From Asanoa hainanensis (GTDB taxonomy: Bacteria > Actinomycetota > Actinomycetes > Mycobacteriales > Micromonosporaceae), in NCBI RefSeq assembly GCF_900188485.1, contig NZ_FZPH01000006.1:216618-280617 (forward strand): DNA of 64,000 nt, in the 5' to 3' direction. A model generated the notes under the pieces. That model saw only the letters and a program-made list of their open reading frames with translations. It searched no databases and had not been told where the DNA came from. Each line of letters opens with the position of its first letter. Position 1 is the stretch's first letter. The translations under genes and the position numbers were made by a program. This document shows, one piece after another, positions 11,751 through 19,990 of the stretch.

Positions 11751-11802
11751 GTTTGACAGTCTGGGCGATGCCCGCCCAGACTGTCAAACGTTCATTTGGG
11801 AG
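11738..11802. promoter_or_regulatory. 65-bp interrupted palindrome over the arsR-type start codon
   Basis: The centre is a perfect 17-bp inverted repeat (11751-11767 with 11773-11789) around a five-base spacer. Beyond a symmetric five-base interruption lies a further 8-bp pair, CTCCCAAA 11738-11745 with TTTGGGAG 11795-11802. One outer arm lies inside codons 2-5 of the regulator gene; the other begins one base after the thiolase stop. It could be an operator, a terminator for the thiolase gene, or an RNA hairpin controlling initiation. Confidence 0.8.
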
Positions 11803-13092
11803 TTAGCGTTCCAGGATGGCCACCACGCCCTGGCCACCGGCGGCGCAGATGGAGATCAGGCCGCGCCCGCCGCCCTTCTCGGCCAGCAGCTTGGCCAGCG
11901 TCGCGACGATCCGCCCGCCCGTCGCCGCGAACGGGTGGCCGGCCGCGAGCGAGGAGCCGTTGACGTTGAGCTTGGCCCGATCGATCGCGCCGAGCGGGGT
12001 GTCCAGACCCAGCCGCTCCTTGCAGAACTCGGGCGACTCCCAGGCGGCGAGGGTGGCCAGCACCTGCGACGCGAACGCCTCGTGGATCTCGTAGAAGTCG
12101 AAGTCCTGCAGGCTCAGGCCGTTGCGGGCGAGCAGCCGGGGCACGGCGTACGCCGGTGCCATCAGCAGGCCTTCGTCGCCGTGCACGAAGTCGACCGCGG
12201 CCGTCTCGGCGTCGACGAAGTGCGCCAGCACCGGCAGCCGGCGCTGCTCCGCCCACTCGTCGGACGCGAGCAGCACGGTGGACGCACCGTCGGTCAACGG
12301 CGAGGAGTTGCCGGCGGTCATCGTCGCGTGCTCGGCGTCGGGACCGCGGGTGCCGAAGACCGGCCGCAGCTTGGCCAGCTTCTCCAGCGAGGTGTCGCCG
12401 CGCAGGTTCTGGTCGCGGGTCAGCCCTAGATAAGGAGTCACCAGATCGTCGAAGAAGCCCCGCTCGTACGCGGCCGCCAGCCGCTGGTGCGAGGCCAGCG
12501 CCAGCGCGTCCTGCGCCTGCCGGTCGACGTTCCAGCGCAGCGCGGTGATCGCCGCGTGGTCACCCATCGACAGCCCGGTGCGGGGCTCGGCGTTGCGCGG
12601 CGCCTCCGGCATGAACGCCTGGTGCGGCCGCAGCCGGGCGGCGGCGCGCAGCCGGGCGCCGGTCGTGCGGGCGGCGTTCATTTGCAACAGCGTGCGCCGC
12701 AGGTCCTCGTTGAGCGCGAGCGGTGCGTCGGACGTGGTGTCGACCCCGCCCGCGATGCCGGCGTCGATCTGGCCGAGCGCGATCTTGTTGGCAACCAGGA
12801 TGGCCGCCTCGAGGCCGGTGCCGCAGGCCTGCTGGATGTCGTACGCCGGGGTGGTCGGGTCGAGCCGCGAGCCGAGCACCGCCTCGCGGGTCAGGTTGAA
12901 GTCACGCGAGTGCTTGAGCACCGCGCCCGCGACGAGCTCGCCGACCCGCGCGCCGGACAGCCCGAACCGGGCGATCAGCCCGTCGAGCGCCGCGGTGAGC
13001 ATGTCCAGGTTGCTCGCCGCCGCATAGCGGCTGTTGGAGCGGGCGAACGGGATTCGGTTGCCGCCGACGATCGCGACTCGTCTGGTCTCCAT
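11803..13092 (-). CDS. acetyl-CoA C-acyltransferase (thiolase, FadA2-like)
   Basis: 429 residues from ATG 13092, preceded by GGAGG. Thiolase features: reactive Cys in QQACGTGLEA, then HEAFASQVLATL, GSSLAAGHPFAATGGR and the second Cys in ICAAGGQG. It would perform thiolytic cleavage in beta-oxidation or the reverse condensation. It is divergent from a FabG4-like reductase followed by a MaoC hydratase, the same trio as fadA2, fabG4 and htdX in mycobacteria, which supports a shared fatty-acid role. Its stop abuts the 65-bp palindrome. Confidence 0.92.
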   Translation of the reverse strand: METRRVAIVGGNRIPFARSNSRYAAASNLDMLTAALDGLIARFGLSGARVGELVAGAVLKHSRDFNLTREAVLGSRLDPTTPAYDIQQACGTGLEAAILVANKIALGQIDAGIAGGVDTTSDAPLALNEDLRRTLLQMNAARTTGARLRAAARLRPHQAFMPEAPRNAEPRTGLSMGDHAAITALRWNVDRQAQDALALASHQRLAAAYERGFFDDLVTPYLGLTRDQNLRGDTSLEKLAKLRPVFGTRGPDAEHATMTAGNSSPLTDGASTVLLASDEWAEQRRLPVLAHFVDAETAAVDFVHGDEGLLMAPAYAVPRLLARNGLSLQDFDFYEIHEAFASQVLATLAAWESPEFCKERLGLDTPLGAIDRAKLNVNGSSLAAGHPFAATGGRIVATLAKLLAEKGGGRGLISICAAGGQGVVAILER

Positions 13093-13122
13093 CAGTCGCC
13101 TCCCTCCGGGGTTACCCGCAAG

Positions 13123-13128
13123 TAGGCT
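13123..13128 (+). promoter_or_regulatory. probable -10 element of a leaderless fabG4 transcript
   Basis: TAGGCT fits TANNNT and lies six bases before the ATG at 13135. No Shine-Dalgarno is possible in between. This spacing is what leaderless actinobacterial mRNAs show. Confidence 0.45.
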
Positions 13129-13134
13129 ATCGCT

Positions 13135-14454
13135 ATGAGCGACCGTTACGCGAGCTTCGCGAACTCCGGTCCCGGCCGCGCGCTGGTCAAGCGGTTGGGC
13201 CTCCCGACACCGCCGGTGCTGCGCCGCTACCACCCCGGAGATCCGCTGGTCACCGGCCCGGTCATGCTCGCCGGGGCGCCCGGCGGGCGGCTCGACGGCC
13301 CGGTGCGCAAGATGCTCACCATCGCCGGCGTCGCCCTCGACGGCGGGCCGCGCTGGTCGGCACTGGTGTTCGACGCGACCGGCATCGTCGACGCCGCGGG
13401 CCTGCACCCGCTCTACGAGTTCTTCCACGCCAACGCCCGGTCGCTGACCGCGGGCGGCCGCGTGATCGTGCTCGGCACCCCGCCGGCGGCCTGCTCCTCC
13501 CCGCGGGAGGCGACCGCACAGCGCGCGCTGGAGGGCCTGACCCGCAGCATCGGCAAGGAGTTCGGCCGGGGCATGACCGCCCAGCTGGTCTACGTCGAGC
13601 CGGGCGCCGAGGAGTTCACGGACTCGACGATGCGCTTCCTGCTCTCCGGGCGCTCGGCGTACGTGTCGGGTCAGGTCATCCGGATCGGCCAGGTGAGCTC
13701 GTCGCCGCTGACCGACTGGGACCACCCGCTGGAGGGCAAGGTCGCCCTGGTGACCGGCGCGGCCCAGGGCATCGGCGCCGCGATCGCCCGGGTGCTGGCC
13801 CGCGACTGTGCCCGGGTGGTCGTGCTCGACGTGCCGGCCGCCGGCGAAGCCCTGGCCCGCGTGGCCAACGAGATCGGCGGCCACGCGCTGCAGCTCGACC
13901 TGACCCGGCCGGACGCACCGTCCACGCTGGCCGCGCAGCTGCTGTCCCGGCACGGCAAGGTCGACATCGTGGTGCACAACGCCGGCATCACCCGCGACAA
14001 GACCATCGCCAAGATGTCGGCCGAGCAGTGGGACGCGGTGATCGACGTCAACCTGGCCAGCCAGGAGCGGATCAACGACGCGCTGATCCCGCTGCTGCCC
14101 GAGGGCGGCCGGATCATCTCGGTGTCGTCGACCAGCGGCATCGCCGGCAACCGCGGCCAGACGAACTACGCGACCTCCAAGGCCGGCGTGATCGGCCTGG
14201 TGCAGTCGATGGCCCCGATCCTCGCGCCGCAGGGTGTGACGATCAACGCGGTGGCGCCGGGCTTCATCGAGACCAGGATGACCGCCCGGATGCCGCTGGC
14301 CGCGCGCGAGGTCGGGCGCCGGATGAACAGCATGTCGCAGGGCGGCCTGCCGGTCGACGTGGCCGAGACGATCGCCTGGCTCGCCGCGCCGGGTTCGGCC
14401 GGTGTGACCGGCAACGTGGTGCGCGTCTGCGGCCAGATGTGGTTGGGTGCCTGA
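13135..14454 (+). CDS. fabG4: high-molecular-weight 3-oxoacyl reductase (FabG4-like SDR)
   Basis: 439 residues. The N-terminal ~205 residues form the extra flavodoxin-like domain of HMW FabG. The C-terminal SDR domain begins LEGKVALVTGAAQGIGAAIA, with NAG in VVHNAGITRD and the catalytic Ser, Tyr and Lys in VSSTSGIAGNRGQTNYATSK. Expected reaction: NAD(P)H-dependent reduction of 3-oxoacyl-CoA/ACP. It is one base short of the MaoC gene (TGATG), so the two are coupled; the thiolase gene is divergent 42 bases away. Confidence 0.92.
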   Translation: MSDRYASFANSGPGRALVKRLGLPTPPVLRRYHPGDPLVTGPVMLAGAPGGRLDGPVRKMLTIAGVALDGGPRWSALVFDATGIVDAAGLHPLYEFFHANARSLTAGGRVIVLGTPPAACSSPREATAQRALEGLTRSIGKEFGRGMTAQLVYVEPGAEEFTDSTMRFLLSGRSAYVSGQVIRIGQVSSSPLTDWDHPLEGKVALVTGAAQGIGAAIARVLARDCARVVVLDVPAAGEALARVANEIGGHALQLDLTRPDAPSTLAAQLLSRHGKVDIVVHNAGITRDKTIAKMSAEQWDAVIDVNLASQERINDALIPLLPEGGRIISVSSTSGIAGNRGQTNYATSKAGVIGLVQSMAPILAPQGVTINAVAPGFIETRMTARMPLAAREVGRRMNSMSQGGLPVDVAETIAWLAAPGSAGVTGNVVRVCGQMWLGA

Positions 14455-15314
14455 TGTCCATCGTCGAGCTCGACGGCCCGCCGGAGCTGGGTCCGATCTA
14501 CCGGCGGGCGGCGATCCGGGCGCTGCCGCGGATCGGCCTGATGCCCGGCACCGACAAGCGGCCGCCGATCGAGGTGCTGCCCGACGTCGAGCTCGTCGTG
14601 CGCGGGGTGACGGTCGATCGGAGCCACCTGGCCGACTACGACCGGGTGTGCGGGTTCCGGGTCGGTGACCAGTTGCCGGTGACGTATCCGCACGTGCTGG
14701 CAACGCCGCTGGCGATGCGGCTGATGACCAGCGCCGACTTCCCGTACCCGGTGGTCGGGTTGGTGCACGTCGCCAACAAGATCAGCGTGACCCGGCCGCT
14801 GGACGCCGCGGAGCGGTTCGACCTGTCCGTGCGGGCCGTCGACCTGCGGTCGCACGAGCGGGGCCGGCAGTTCGACCTGGTCTCGGTGGCCAGCGTCGAC
14901 GGCGTCGAGGTGTGGCGGGACGTCTCGACCTATCTGCGGCGGGGCCGGTCTGCCCCTGGCTCTTCTGCGGCGGCGCGCGATGTGCCGCCACCGGCTTCCG
15001 CGACCTGGCGGGTTCCGGCCCGGGTGGGGGTCGACTACGCCCGGGTCTCCGGCGATCGCAACCCGATCCACACCTCGCGGCTGGGCGCCCGGCTGTTCGG
15101 CTTCCCGCGTCCGATCGCGCACGGCATGTGGAGCAAGGCCCGCTGCCTGGCCGCGCTCGAGGGCCGGCTGCCCGACGCGTACACGGTCGAGGTCGCCTTC
15201 AAGCGGCCGATCCTGCTGCCCGGCACCGTCGCCTTCTCGGCCACGCCCGGCGAGACCTTCGCGCTGCACGATCCGCAGACCGGCGCACCACACCTCATCG
15301 GCACCATGAGCTAA
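14454..15314 (+). CDS. MaoC-family (R)-enoyl-CoA hydratase/3-hydroxyacyl dehydratase
   Basis: 286 residues starting at the ATG that overlaps the fabG4 stop by one base. Double hot-dog protein. The C-terminal half has the hydratase-2 signature YARVSGDRNPIH followed by RPIAHGMW; the N-terminal half is a degenerate hot-dog. Position and length match mycobacterial HtdX. It would interconvert 3-hydroxyacyl and enoyl thioesters, completing a three-step cycle with the reductase and the divergent thiolase. Confidence 0.88.
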   Translation: MSIVELDGPPELGPIYRRAAIRALPRIGLMPGTDKRPPIEVLPDVELVVRGVTVDRSHLADYDRVCGFRVGDQLPVTYPHVLATPLAMRLMTSADFPYPVVGLVHVANKISVTRPLDAAERFDLSVRAVDLRSHERGRQFDLVSVASVDGVEVWRDVSTYLRRGRSAPGSSAAARDVPPPASATWRVPARVGVDYARVSGDRNPIHTSRLGARLFGFPRPIAHGMWSKARCLAALEGRLPDAYTVEVAFKRPILLPGTVAFSATPGETFALHDPQTGAPHLIGTMS

Positions 15315-15356
15315 CTGACACAACAGCCACGCCCTTGTCCGGCCCCACGGCCCGGG

Positions 15357-15380
15357 GTTATTCTCATCCTGAGTTATTCT
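15357..15380. promoter_or_regulatory. tandem 8-bp repeats upstream of the NrtR-type operon
   Basis: GTTATTCT occurs at 15357-15364 and again at 15373-15380, 37 bases before the start of the Nudix regulator. The period is 16 bases. CTCA and TGAG between them add partial dyad symmetry. NrtR-family regulators usually bind in their own promoter region, so this is the best operator candidate for the four-gene operon. Confidence 0.5.
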
Positions 15381-15416
15381 TAGGCAGAGAAGTTCTCCGA
15401 GCGAGAAGGACAGACC

Positions 15417-16172
15417 GTGGTCAACGAGCAGGAGTTCCTGGCGGGGTACGACCCGCGGGCTTACCCCGCGGTGGCAGTCACGGTCGACGTGGTCGCGCTG
15501 ACCATCCGCGACGGTGAGCTGCAGGTCCTGCTGATCCAGCGCGCCGCCCCGCCGTTCGCGGGCTTCTGGGCCCTGCCCGGCGGCTTCGTGCGGCCCGAGG
15601 AGGACATCGCCGTCGCCGCCCGCCGCGAGTTCGCCGAGGAGACCGGGCTGGGCGGCGAGCCGCTGCGCCGGGTCCACTTCGAGCAGCTCGCCTCGTACGG
15701 CACGCCCGACCGCGACCCACGCATGCGGATCTTCTCGATCGCCTACCTCGCCTTCGCACCCGACCTGCCCGAGCCCTCGGCCGGTTCCGACGCCGGCGAC
15801 GCCGAGTGGCTGGCCGTGACCGCGCTGCCCACCCGGGAGCTGGCCTTCGACCACCGCAAGATCGTCGACGACGGGCTGGAGCGGGCCCGCTCCAAGCTCG
15901 AATACACGCCGCTCGCGACCCGGTTCGTCGGCGAGGAGTTCACCATCGCCGACCTGCGCGAGGTCTACGAGACGGTCTGGGGCCACCCGCTGCACGCCGG
16001 CAACTTCCACCGCAAGGTGCTCTCCGTGCCGGGGCTCGTCGAGGGCACCGGCGCGACCACCGAGCACGGCGGGCCGCGCGGCGGACCCCGCGCCCGCCTC
16101 TACCGGGCCGGCGACGCCAACCTGCTGCACCCCGCCCTGCTGCGCCCGGCCCGAGAGGAGACGGTCCGGTGA
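15417..16172 (+). CDS. NrtR-type transcriptional regulator with Nudix domain
   Basis: 251 residues; GTG start with GAGAAGGA upstream. The N-terminal Nudix domain (about 18-140) carries a complete Nudix box from GGFVRPEEDIAVAARRE to FAEETGL. The C-terminal winged helix follows (about 150-215; EEFTIADLREVYETVWG then GNFHRKVL). In the NrtR family the Nudix domain senses ADP-ribose-type NAD metabolites and the winged helix represses NAD-related genes. An intact box means hydrolysis is possible too. It heads a coupled operon (GTGA overlap with the next gene). Confidence 0.87.
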   Translation: MVNEQEFLAGYDPRAYPAVAVTVDVVALTIRDGELQVLLIQRAAPPFAGFWALPGGFVRPEEDIAVAARREFAEETGLGGEPLRRVHFEQLASYGTPDRDPRMRIFSIAYLAFAPDLPEPSAGSDAGDAEWLAVTALPTRELAFDHRKIVDDGLERARSKLEYTPLATRFVGEEFTIADLREVYETVWGHPLHAGNFHRKVLSVPGLVEGTGATTEHGGPRGGPRARLYRAGDANLLHPALLRPAREETVR

Positions 16173-17134
16173 CTACGTTGGAAGACGCGATCCGGCTGGT
16201 CAACGAGGCCGGGACCGACGAGGAACTGTTCGGTTCGGCGGACCCGCACCGTGGTTACCTGCGGCTGGCCGCGCTGCTGCACCCCGACCGGGCCGAGCCC
16301 GACGCCAAGGCGGCGGCGACCGACGCGTTCGTGATGCTCACCAACCGGTGGCGGGCCCGGGGCACGGTGGCCTTCGGCCGCTACCGGGTCGGTGCGGTGG
16401 CACACACCGGTGACCTGGCCAACCTCCACACCGTCGGCCGTGGGCTCTTCCTCAAGCAGCCCCGGCGGCCGGCCAACAACGACCTGATGGAGCGCGAGGC
16501 GACCGCGCTGCGCCGCATCGCGGAGGTGGGCGACCCGCGCTACCTGCCCTACGTGCCGCGGCTGGTGGACACGTTCCGGCACCGGGACCCGCGCAACGGG
16601 CAGGAACGCCGGGTCAACGTGCTGGGCTCCGTACCCCACCTGTTGAGCGTGGCCGAGGTGATCCGGATCCGACCGGACGGCCTGGACCCGCGCGACGCCG
16701 CCTGGATCTGGCGCCGCCTGCTGGTCGCGCTCGGGTTGGCGCACCGCGCCGGCGTGGTGCACGGTGCCGTGCTGCCCGAGCACATCCTGATCGAGACGAC
16801 CGACCACGGCGTGGTGCTGGTCGACTGGTGCTACTCGGTGGTCGACGGGCTCGACCACGTGCCGGCGACGGTGCCGGCCTACGCCGACTGGTACCCACCG
16901 GAGATCCACAACCGACAGCCACCCGGGCCGGGCACCGACATCGCGATGGCCGCCCGCTCGATGATCGCGCTGATGGGTGGGTACGCCCCGGCGGCCCTGG
17001 TCGCCTTCGCCGACGGTTGCTCGCTGCCGTCGGTGCGGTCCCGGCCGGACGACGCCTGGGCGCTGCTCGCCGAACTCGACGACCTGCTCGAACGACTCTA
17101 CGGCGCGCGGAAGTTCCGCCCGCTCAACCTTTAA
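16169..17134 (+). CDS. J-domain-like and protein-kinase-like fusion protein
   Basis: 321 residues from the GTG overlapping the previous stop. Residues about 25-60 look like a short DnaJ domain, with HPD at 38-40 in LAALLHPDRAEPDAKAA. A kinase-like fold follows: candidate ATP-binding Lys96 in GLFLKQPRR, helix-C Glu in LMEREATALRR, and a catalytic loop reading VVHGAVLPEHILIE where HRD is HGA. Asp219 in VLVDW could be the metal-binding Asp. The missing catalytic Asp suggests a pseudokinase or atypical kinase. The function of this combination is unknown to me. Confidence 0.72.
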   Translation: MTTLEDAIRLVNEAGTDEELFGSADPHRGYLRLAALLHPDRAEPDAKAAATDAFVMLTNRWRARGTVAFGRYRVGAVAHTGDLANLHTVGRGLFLKQPRRPANNDLMEREATALRRIAEVGDPRYLPYVPRLVDTFRHRDPRNGQERRVNVLGSVPHLLSVAEVIRIRPDGLDPRDAAWIWRRLLVALGLAHRAGVVHGAVLPEHILIETTDHGVVLVDWCYSVVDGLDHVPATVPAYADWYPPEIHNRQPPGPGTDIAMAARSMIALMGGYAPAALVAFADGCSLPSVRSRPDDAWALLAELDDLLERLYGARKFRPLNL

Positions 17135-17146
17135 GGAGGGCCCGAC

Positions 17147-18109
17147 ATGGGCAGCGGAGTCTGGTCAACCGACGTCTACGATGCCGCGGACCGCTACCGG
17201 CGGTCGAACGGCCACAGCGCCTTCGCCTACAGCGACAGCGGTGCGCGCACCGTCCACCACAAGCTCGACCCGCGCGGCACCGTCCGGGAGAGCCGGGACT
17301 CCCAGGAGCACCCGGACTCGCTGGCGATCGCGGTGGTCTTCGACGTCACCGGCTCCATGGGCGACATTCCCCGGGTGCTCCAGACCAAGCTGCCCAAGCT
17401 GCTCGGCCTGCTGCTGCGCAAGAACTACGCCCGCGACCCGCAGATCCTCTTCGGTGCGGTCGGCGACGCCACCTGCGACCGCGTGCCCCTGCAGATCGGT
17501 CAGTTCGAGTCCGACAACCGGATGGACGACGACCTCAGCCGGATCGTGCTCGAAGGTGGCGGCGGCGGCCAGATGACCGAGTCGTACGAGCTGGCCCTCT
17601 ACTACCTGGCCCGGCACACCGAGCTGGACTGCTTCACCAAGCGCGGGCGGCGCGGCTACCTGTTCGTGATCGGCGACGAGCTCGCGTACGACCGGGTCAA
17701 GGCCCGCGAGGTGCGCAACGTGTGCGGCGACGACCTGAGCGAGGACATCCCGGTGCGCCGCATCGTCTCGGAGGTGCGCCGCAAGTTCGACACCTATTAC
17801 CTGCTGCCGCGGGGCAGCAACTACGCCGGCAACACCAAGGTGCTCGACTTCTGGCGAGGGCTGCTCGGCCAGAACGCGGTCGAGCTCGACGACCCGGACG
17901 CGGTCTGCGAGACGATCGCCCTGCTGGTCGGGCTCGGCGAGGCCGCCATCGACCTGGAGGGCGGGTTGGCCGACCTGGCAGAGGTGGGTCTGCGCGCCGA
18001 GTCCGTCTCCACGGCGTTGGAGCCGGTTGACCAGGGACGCGGTCGGGTGCTGGCCACCTGGGGCCTGCCGACCACGCTCCAGGGCGACGACCGGATCAGC
18101 CGGCTATGA
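17147..18109 (+). CDS. von Willebrand factor A domain protein
   Basis: 320 residues; AAGGAGG lies upstream of the ATG. The vWA domain has a MIDAS start FDVTGSMGD (Asp66, Thr68, Ser70), a later Thr in GGQMTESYELALYY and an Asp in FVIGDELAYD. No signal peptide or membrane helix, so it is cytoplasmic. Such vWA proteins usually bind partners in a metal-dependent way. It is 12 bases after the J/kinase-like gene and overlaps the PurA-like gene by four bases (ATGA), suggesting a complex or ordered pathway. Confidence 0.85.
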   Translation: MGSGVWSTDVYDAADRYRRSNGHSAFAYSDSGARTVHHKLDPRGTVRESRDSQEHPDSLAIAVVFDVTGSMGDIPRVLQTKLPKLLGLLLRKNYARDPQILFGAVGDATCDRVPLQIGQFESDNRMDDDLSRIVLEGGGGGQMTESYELALYYLARHTELDCFTKRGRRGYLFVIGDELAYDRVKAREVRNVCGDDLSEDIPVRRIVSEVRRKFDTYYLLPRGSNYAGNTKVLDFWRGLLGQNAVELDDPDAVCETIALLVGLGEAAIDLEGGLADLAEVGLRAESVSTALEPVDQGRGRVLATWGLPTTLQGDDRISRL

Positions 18110-19395
18110 ACCACGTGCTGGTAGCCGACCTGGGATACGGCGACGCGGGCAAGGGGACCGTCGTCGACTGGTTGTGCGCGAAGGGAATTGACGGCCGTCC
18201 GGTTGCCGCAGTGGTGCGGTACAACGGGGGCGGGCAGGCCGGCCACAGTGTCGTCCTGCCTGACGGACGGCGTCATGTCTTCGCTCAGTTCGGCTCCGGC
18301 ACGTTGCGTGGCGTGCACACGCACCTGTCGCGGTTCATGGTGGTCGACCCCTTGGCGCTCGTCGTCGAGGCCGACCACCTGGCCGACATCGGGGTGCCGG
18401 ACGCGTTCGACCGCCTCACGGTCGAGGGCGACGCGCTGCTCGCCACGCCTTACCACCGGGCCGCCAACCGCGCCCGGGAGATAGCCCGTGGGGCCCACCG
18501 GCATGGGTCCTGCGGCAAGGGGGTGGGCGAGGCTATGGGGTACGCGCTCGCCCACCCCGCCGACGCGCCCCGGGTAGCCGACACACTGGCGCCCGGGGTG
18601 CTCGGCGCGAAGCTGGCGGTGCTGCGGGACCGGCTGCTCGACGAGCTCGGCCCGCTCGAGGTGCCACCGGTCGACGCGACGGTCCGGGCGTTCAGCGCGT
18701 TCGCCGCGCGGGTGCCCATCGTCACGCGGGGCTTCCTCGGCAACCTGCTGGCCGTCGGCCCGGTGGTTTTCGAGGGAGCCCAGGGTGTGCTGCTCGACGA
18801 GTGGCACGGCTTCCACCCGTACACGACGTGGAGCACGACGACGTTCGACAACGCGGAGACGCTGCTGGGCGAGGCGGGTCACGGCGGCAGCGCGACGCGG
18901 CTGGGCGTGCTGCGGATCGTGACCACCCGCCACGGAAACGGCCCGCTGGTGACCGAGGACCCGGCGCTGCCGTTGACAGACCCGAACAACCCGACCAACC
19001 GGTGGCAGGGTCGCTTCCGGTTCGGGCACTTCGACGCGGTGGCGCACCGGTACGCGGTGGACGTGACCGGCGGTGTCGACGGGATCGCGCTGACGCATCT
19101 CGACATCGCCTCGCCGGCGCTGAAGTTCTGCGCCGCCTACGACTGGACCGACCGGTTGCTGCCCGGGCAGGTCGGCAACCTGAGCCGGCAGGAGGCACTG
19201 ACCCGGCGGCTGTTCAGCACGCGGCCGCGTTACTCCTCCGCGCCGGTCGACTGGCCGGGCGCGGTGTCCGCGGCGCTCGACGTGCCGGTGGTGGTGACCT
19301 CGCACGGCCCGACGGCCGACGCCAAGCAGGTGCTCAGGCCGAACTGGGCTGCCAGAGCTCACCCCGCAACAGCTGGCGTGCGCCAAGCCAGCTGA
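18106..19395 (+). CDS. divergent adenylosuccinate synthetase homologue (PurA-like)
   Basis: 429 residues with the PurA fold: P-loop-like GYGDAGKGTVVDW keeps the equivalents of Asp13 and Lys16; RYNGGGQAGHSV keeps the catalytic His (47); EGAQGVLLDEWHG and THLD are also present. Changes: QWGDEGKGK has become GYGDAGKGT, the TTGRGIGP loop reads GSCGKGVGE, and the aspartate-binding TTGRRRRTGWLD loop reads NRWQGRFRFGHFD. It is therefore probably not the housekeeping PurA but a ligase using another nucleotide or amino donor. Last gene of the NrtR-type operon; its 3' end overlaps the convergent TetR gene by 62 bases. Confidence 0.8.
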   Translation: MNHVLVADLGYGDAGKGTVVDWLCAKGIDGRPVAAVVRYNGGGQAGHSVVLPDGRRHVFAQFGSGTLRGVHTHLSRFMVVDPLALVVEADHLADIGVPDAFDRLTVEGDALLATPYHRAANRAREIARGAHRHGSCGKGVGEAMGYALAHPADAPRVADTLAPGVLGAKLAVLRDRLLDELGPLEVPPVDATVRAFSAFAARVPIVTRGFLGNLLAVGPVVFEGAQGVLLDEWHGFHPYTTWSTTTFDNAETLLGEAGHGGSATRLGVLRIVTTRHGNGPLVTEDPALPLTDPNNPTNRWQGRFRFGHFDAVAHRYAVDVTGGVDGIALTHLDIASPALKFCAAYDWTDRLLPGQVGNLSRQEALTRRLFSTRPRYSSAPVDWPGAVSAALDVPVVVTSHGPTADAKQVLRPNWAARAHPATAGVRQAS

Positions 19396-19978
19396 AGTTC
19401 ATCAGTCGCGCGGCCGAGTGGTCGGGGTCGGCCTCGGGGTGGTCGGCCAGCCAGTCGGCGATCGACTCGGCCGCGCCGACCAGGGCGTACGCGCTGGCGG
19501 TCAGGTCCTCGTCGCGGGCTGTTCTGCCCTGGCTCTCCACTGCCCTCTTGAGCATGCCGGCGACGACCTCGACGATGCGGGTGCGCAGGGCCGCGAGGTC
19601 GTACGACGGCCCGCTCCTGGCCTGGCGGTAGAGCACGGCCCAGCCGTCGCGGTGGGCGCCGACGAAGCCGAAGAAGCCGCGCAGGCCGCGCCAGAGCTGC
19701 TCGTCGGCGGGCAGGTCGTCGGCCACGACCGCCACGATCGACTCCAGCAGGCGGGTGCCCTCGCGGTGGACGCAGGCGCGGAACAGGTCGTCCTTGCTGC
19801 CGAGGTACGCGTACACCATGGGCTTGGAGATCCCGGCCTCTTCGGCGATCTCGTCCATGCTCGCGTCGTGGAAGCCGCGACGCGAGAAGACCCGCACGGC
19901 CGCGTCGAGCATCTGCTGCTCTCGCACCGCACGGGGAAGGCGCTTGAAGGTCGGCCCGCCTGGCACGCTTGCCAGCAT
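19334..19978 (-). CDS. TetR-family transcriptional regulator
   Basis: 214 residues. The N-terminal HTH (about 18-65) reads REQQMLDAAVRVFSRRGF, then MDEIAEEAGISKPMVYAYLGSKDDLF. The C-terminal ligand domain is helical. Divergent from the SCP2/acyl-CoA dehydrogenase/acyl-CoA synthetase operon with 61 bases between starts, so it probably represses that operon and itself in response to an acyl-CoA or lipid. Confidence 0.9.
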   Translation of the reverse strand: MLASVPGGPTFKRLPRAVREQQMLDAAVRVFSRRGFHDASMDEIAEEAGISKPMVYAYLGSKDDLFRACVHREGTRLLESIVAVVADDLPADEQLWRGLRGFFGFVGAHRDGWAVLYRQARSGPSYDLAALRTRIVEVVAGMLKRAVESQGRTARDEDLTASAYALVGAAESIADWLADHPEADPDHSAARLMNFSWLGARQLLRGELWQPSSA

Positions 19979-19990
19979 ATCTACCCCTGC

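Noticed and set aside
13093-14703. Minus-strand frame continuing upstream of the thiolase start
   Set aside because: It is antisense to fabG4 and rich in Arg/Ala. METRRVAIVGG with GGAGG upstream is the thiolase start.
14166-16130. 654-codon minus-strand frame
   Set aside because: Antisense to the MaoC and NrtR-type genes; no domain features.
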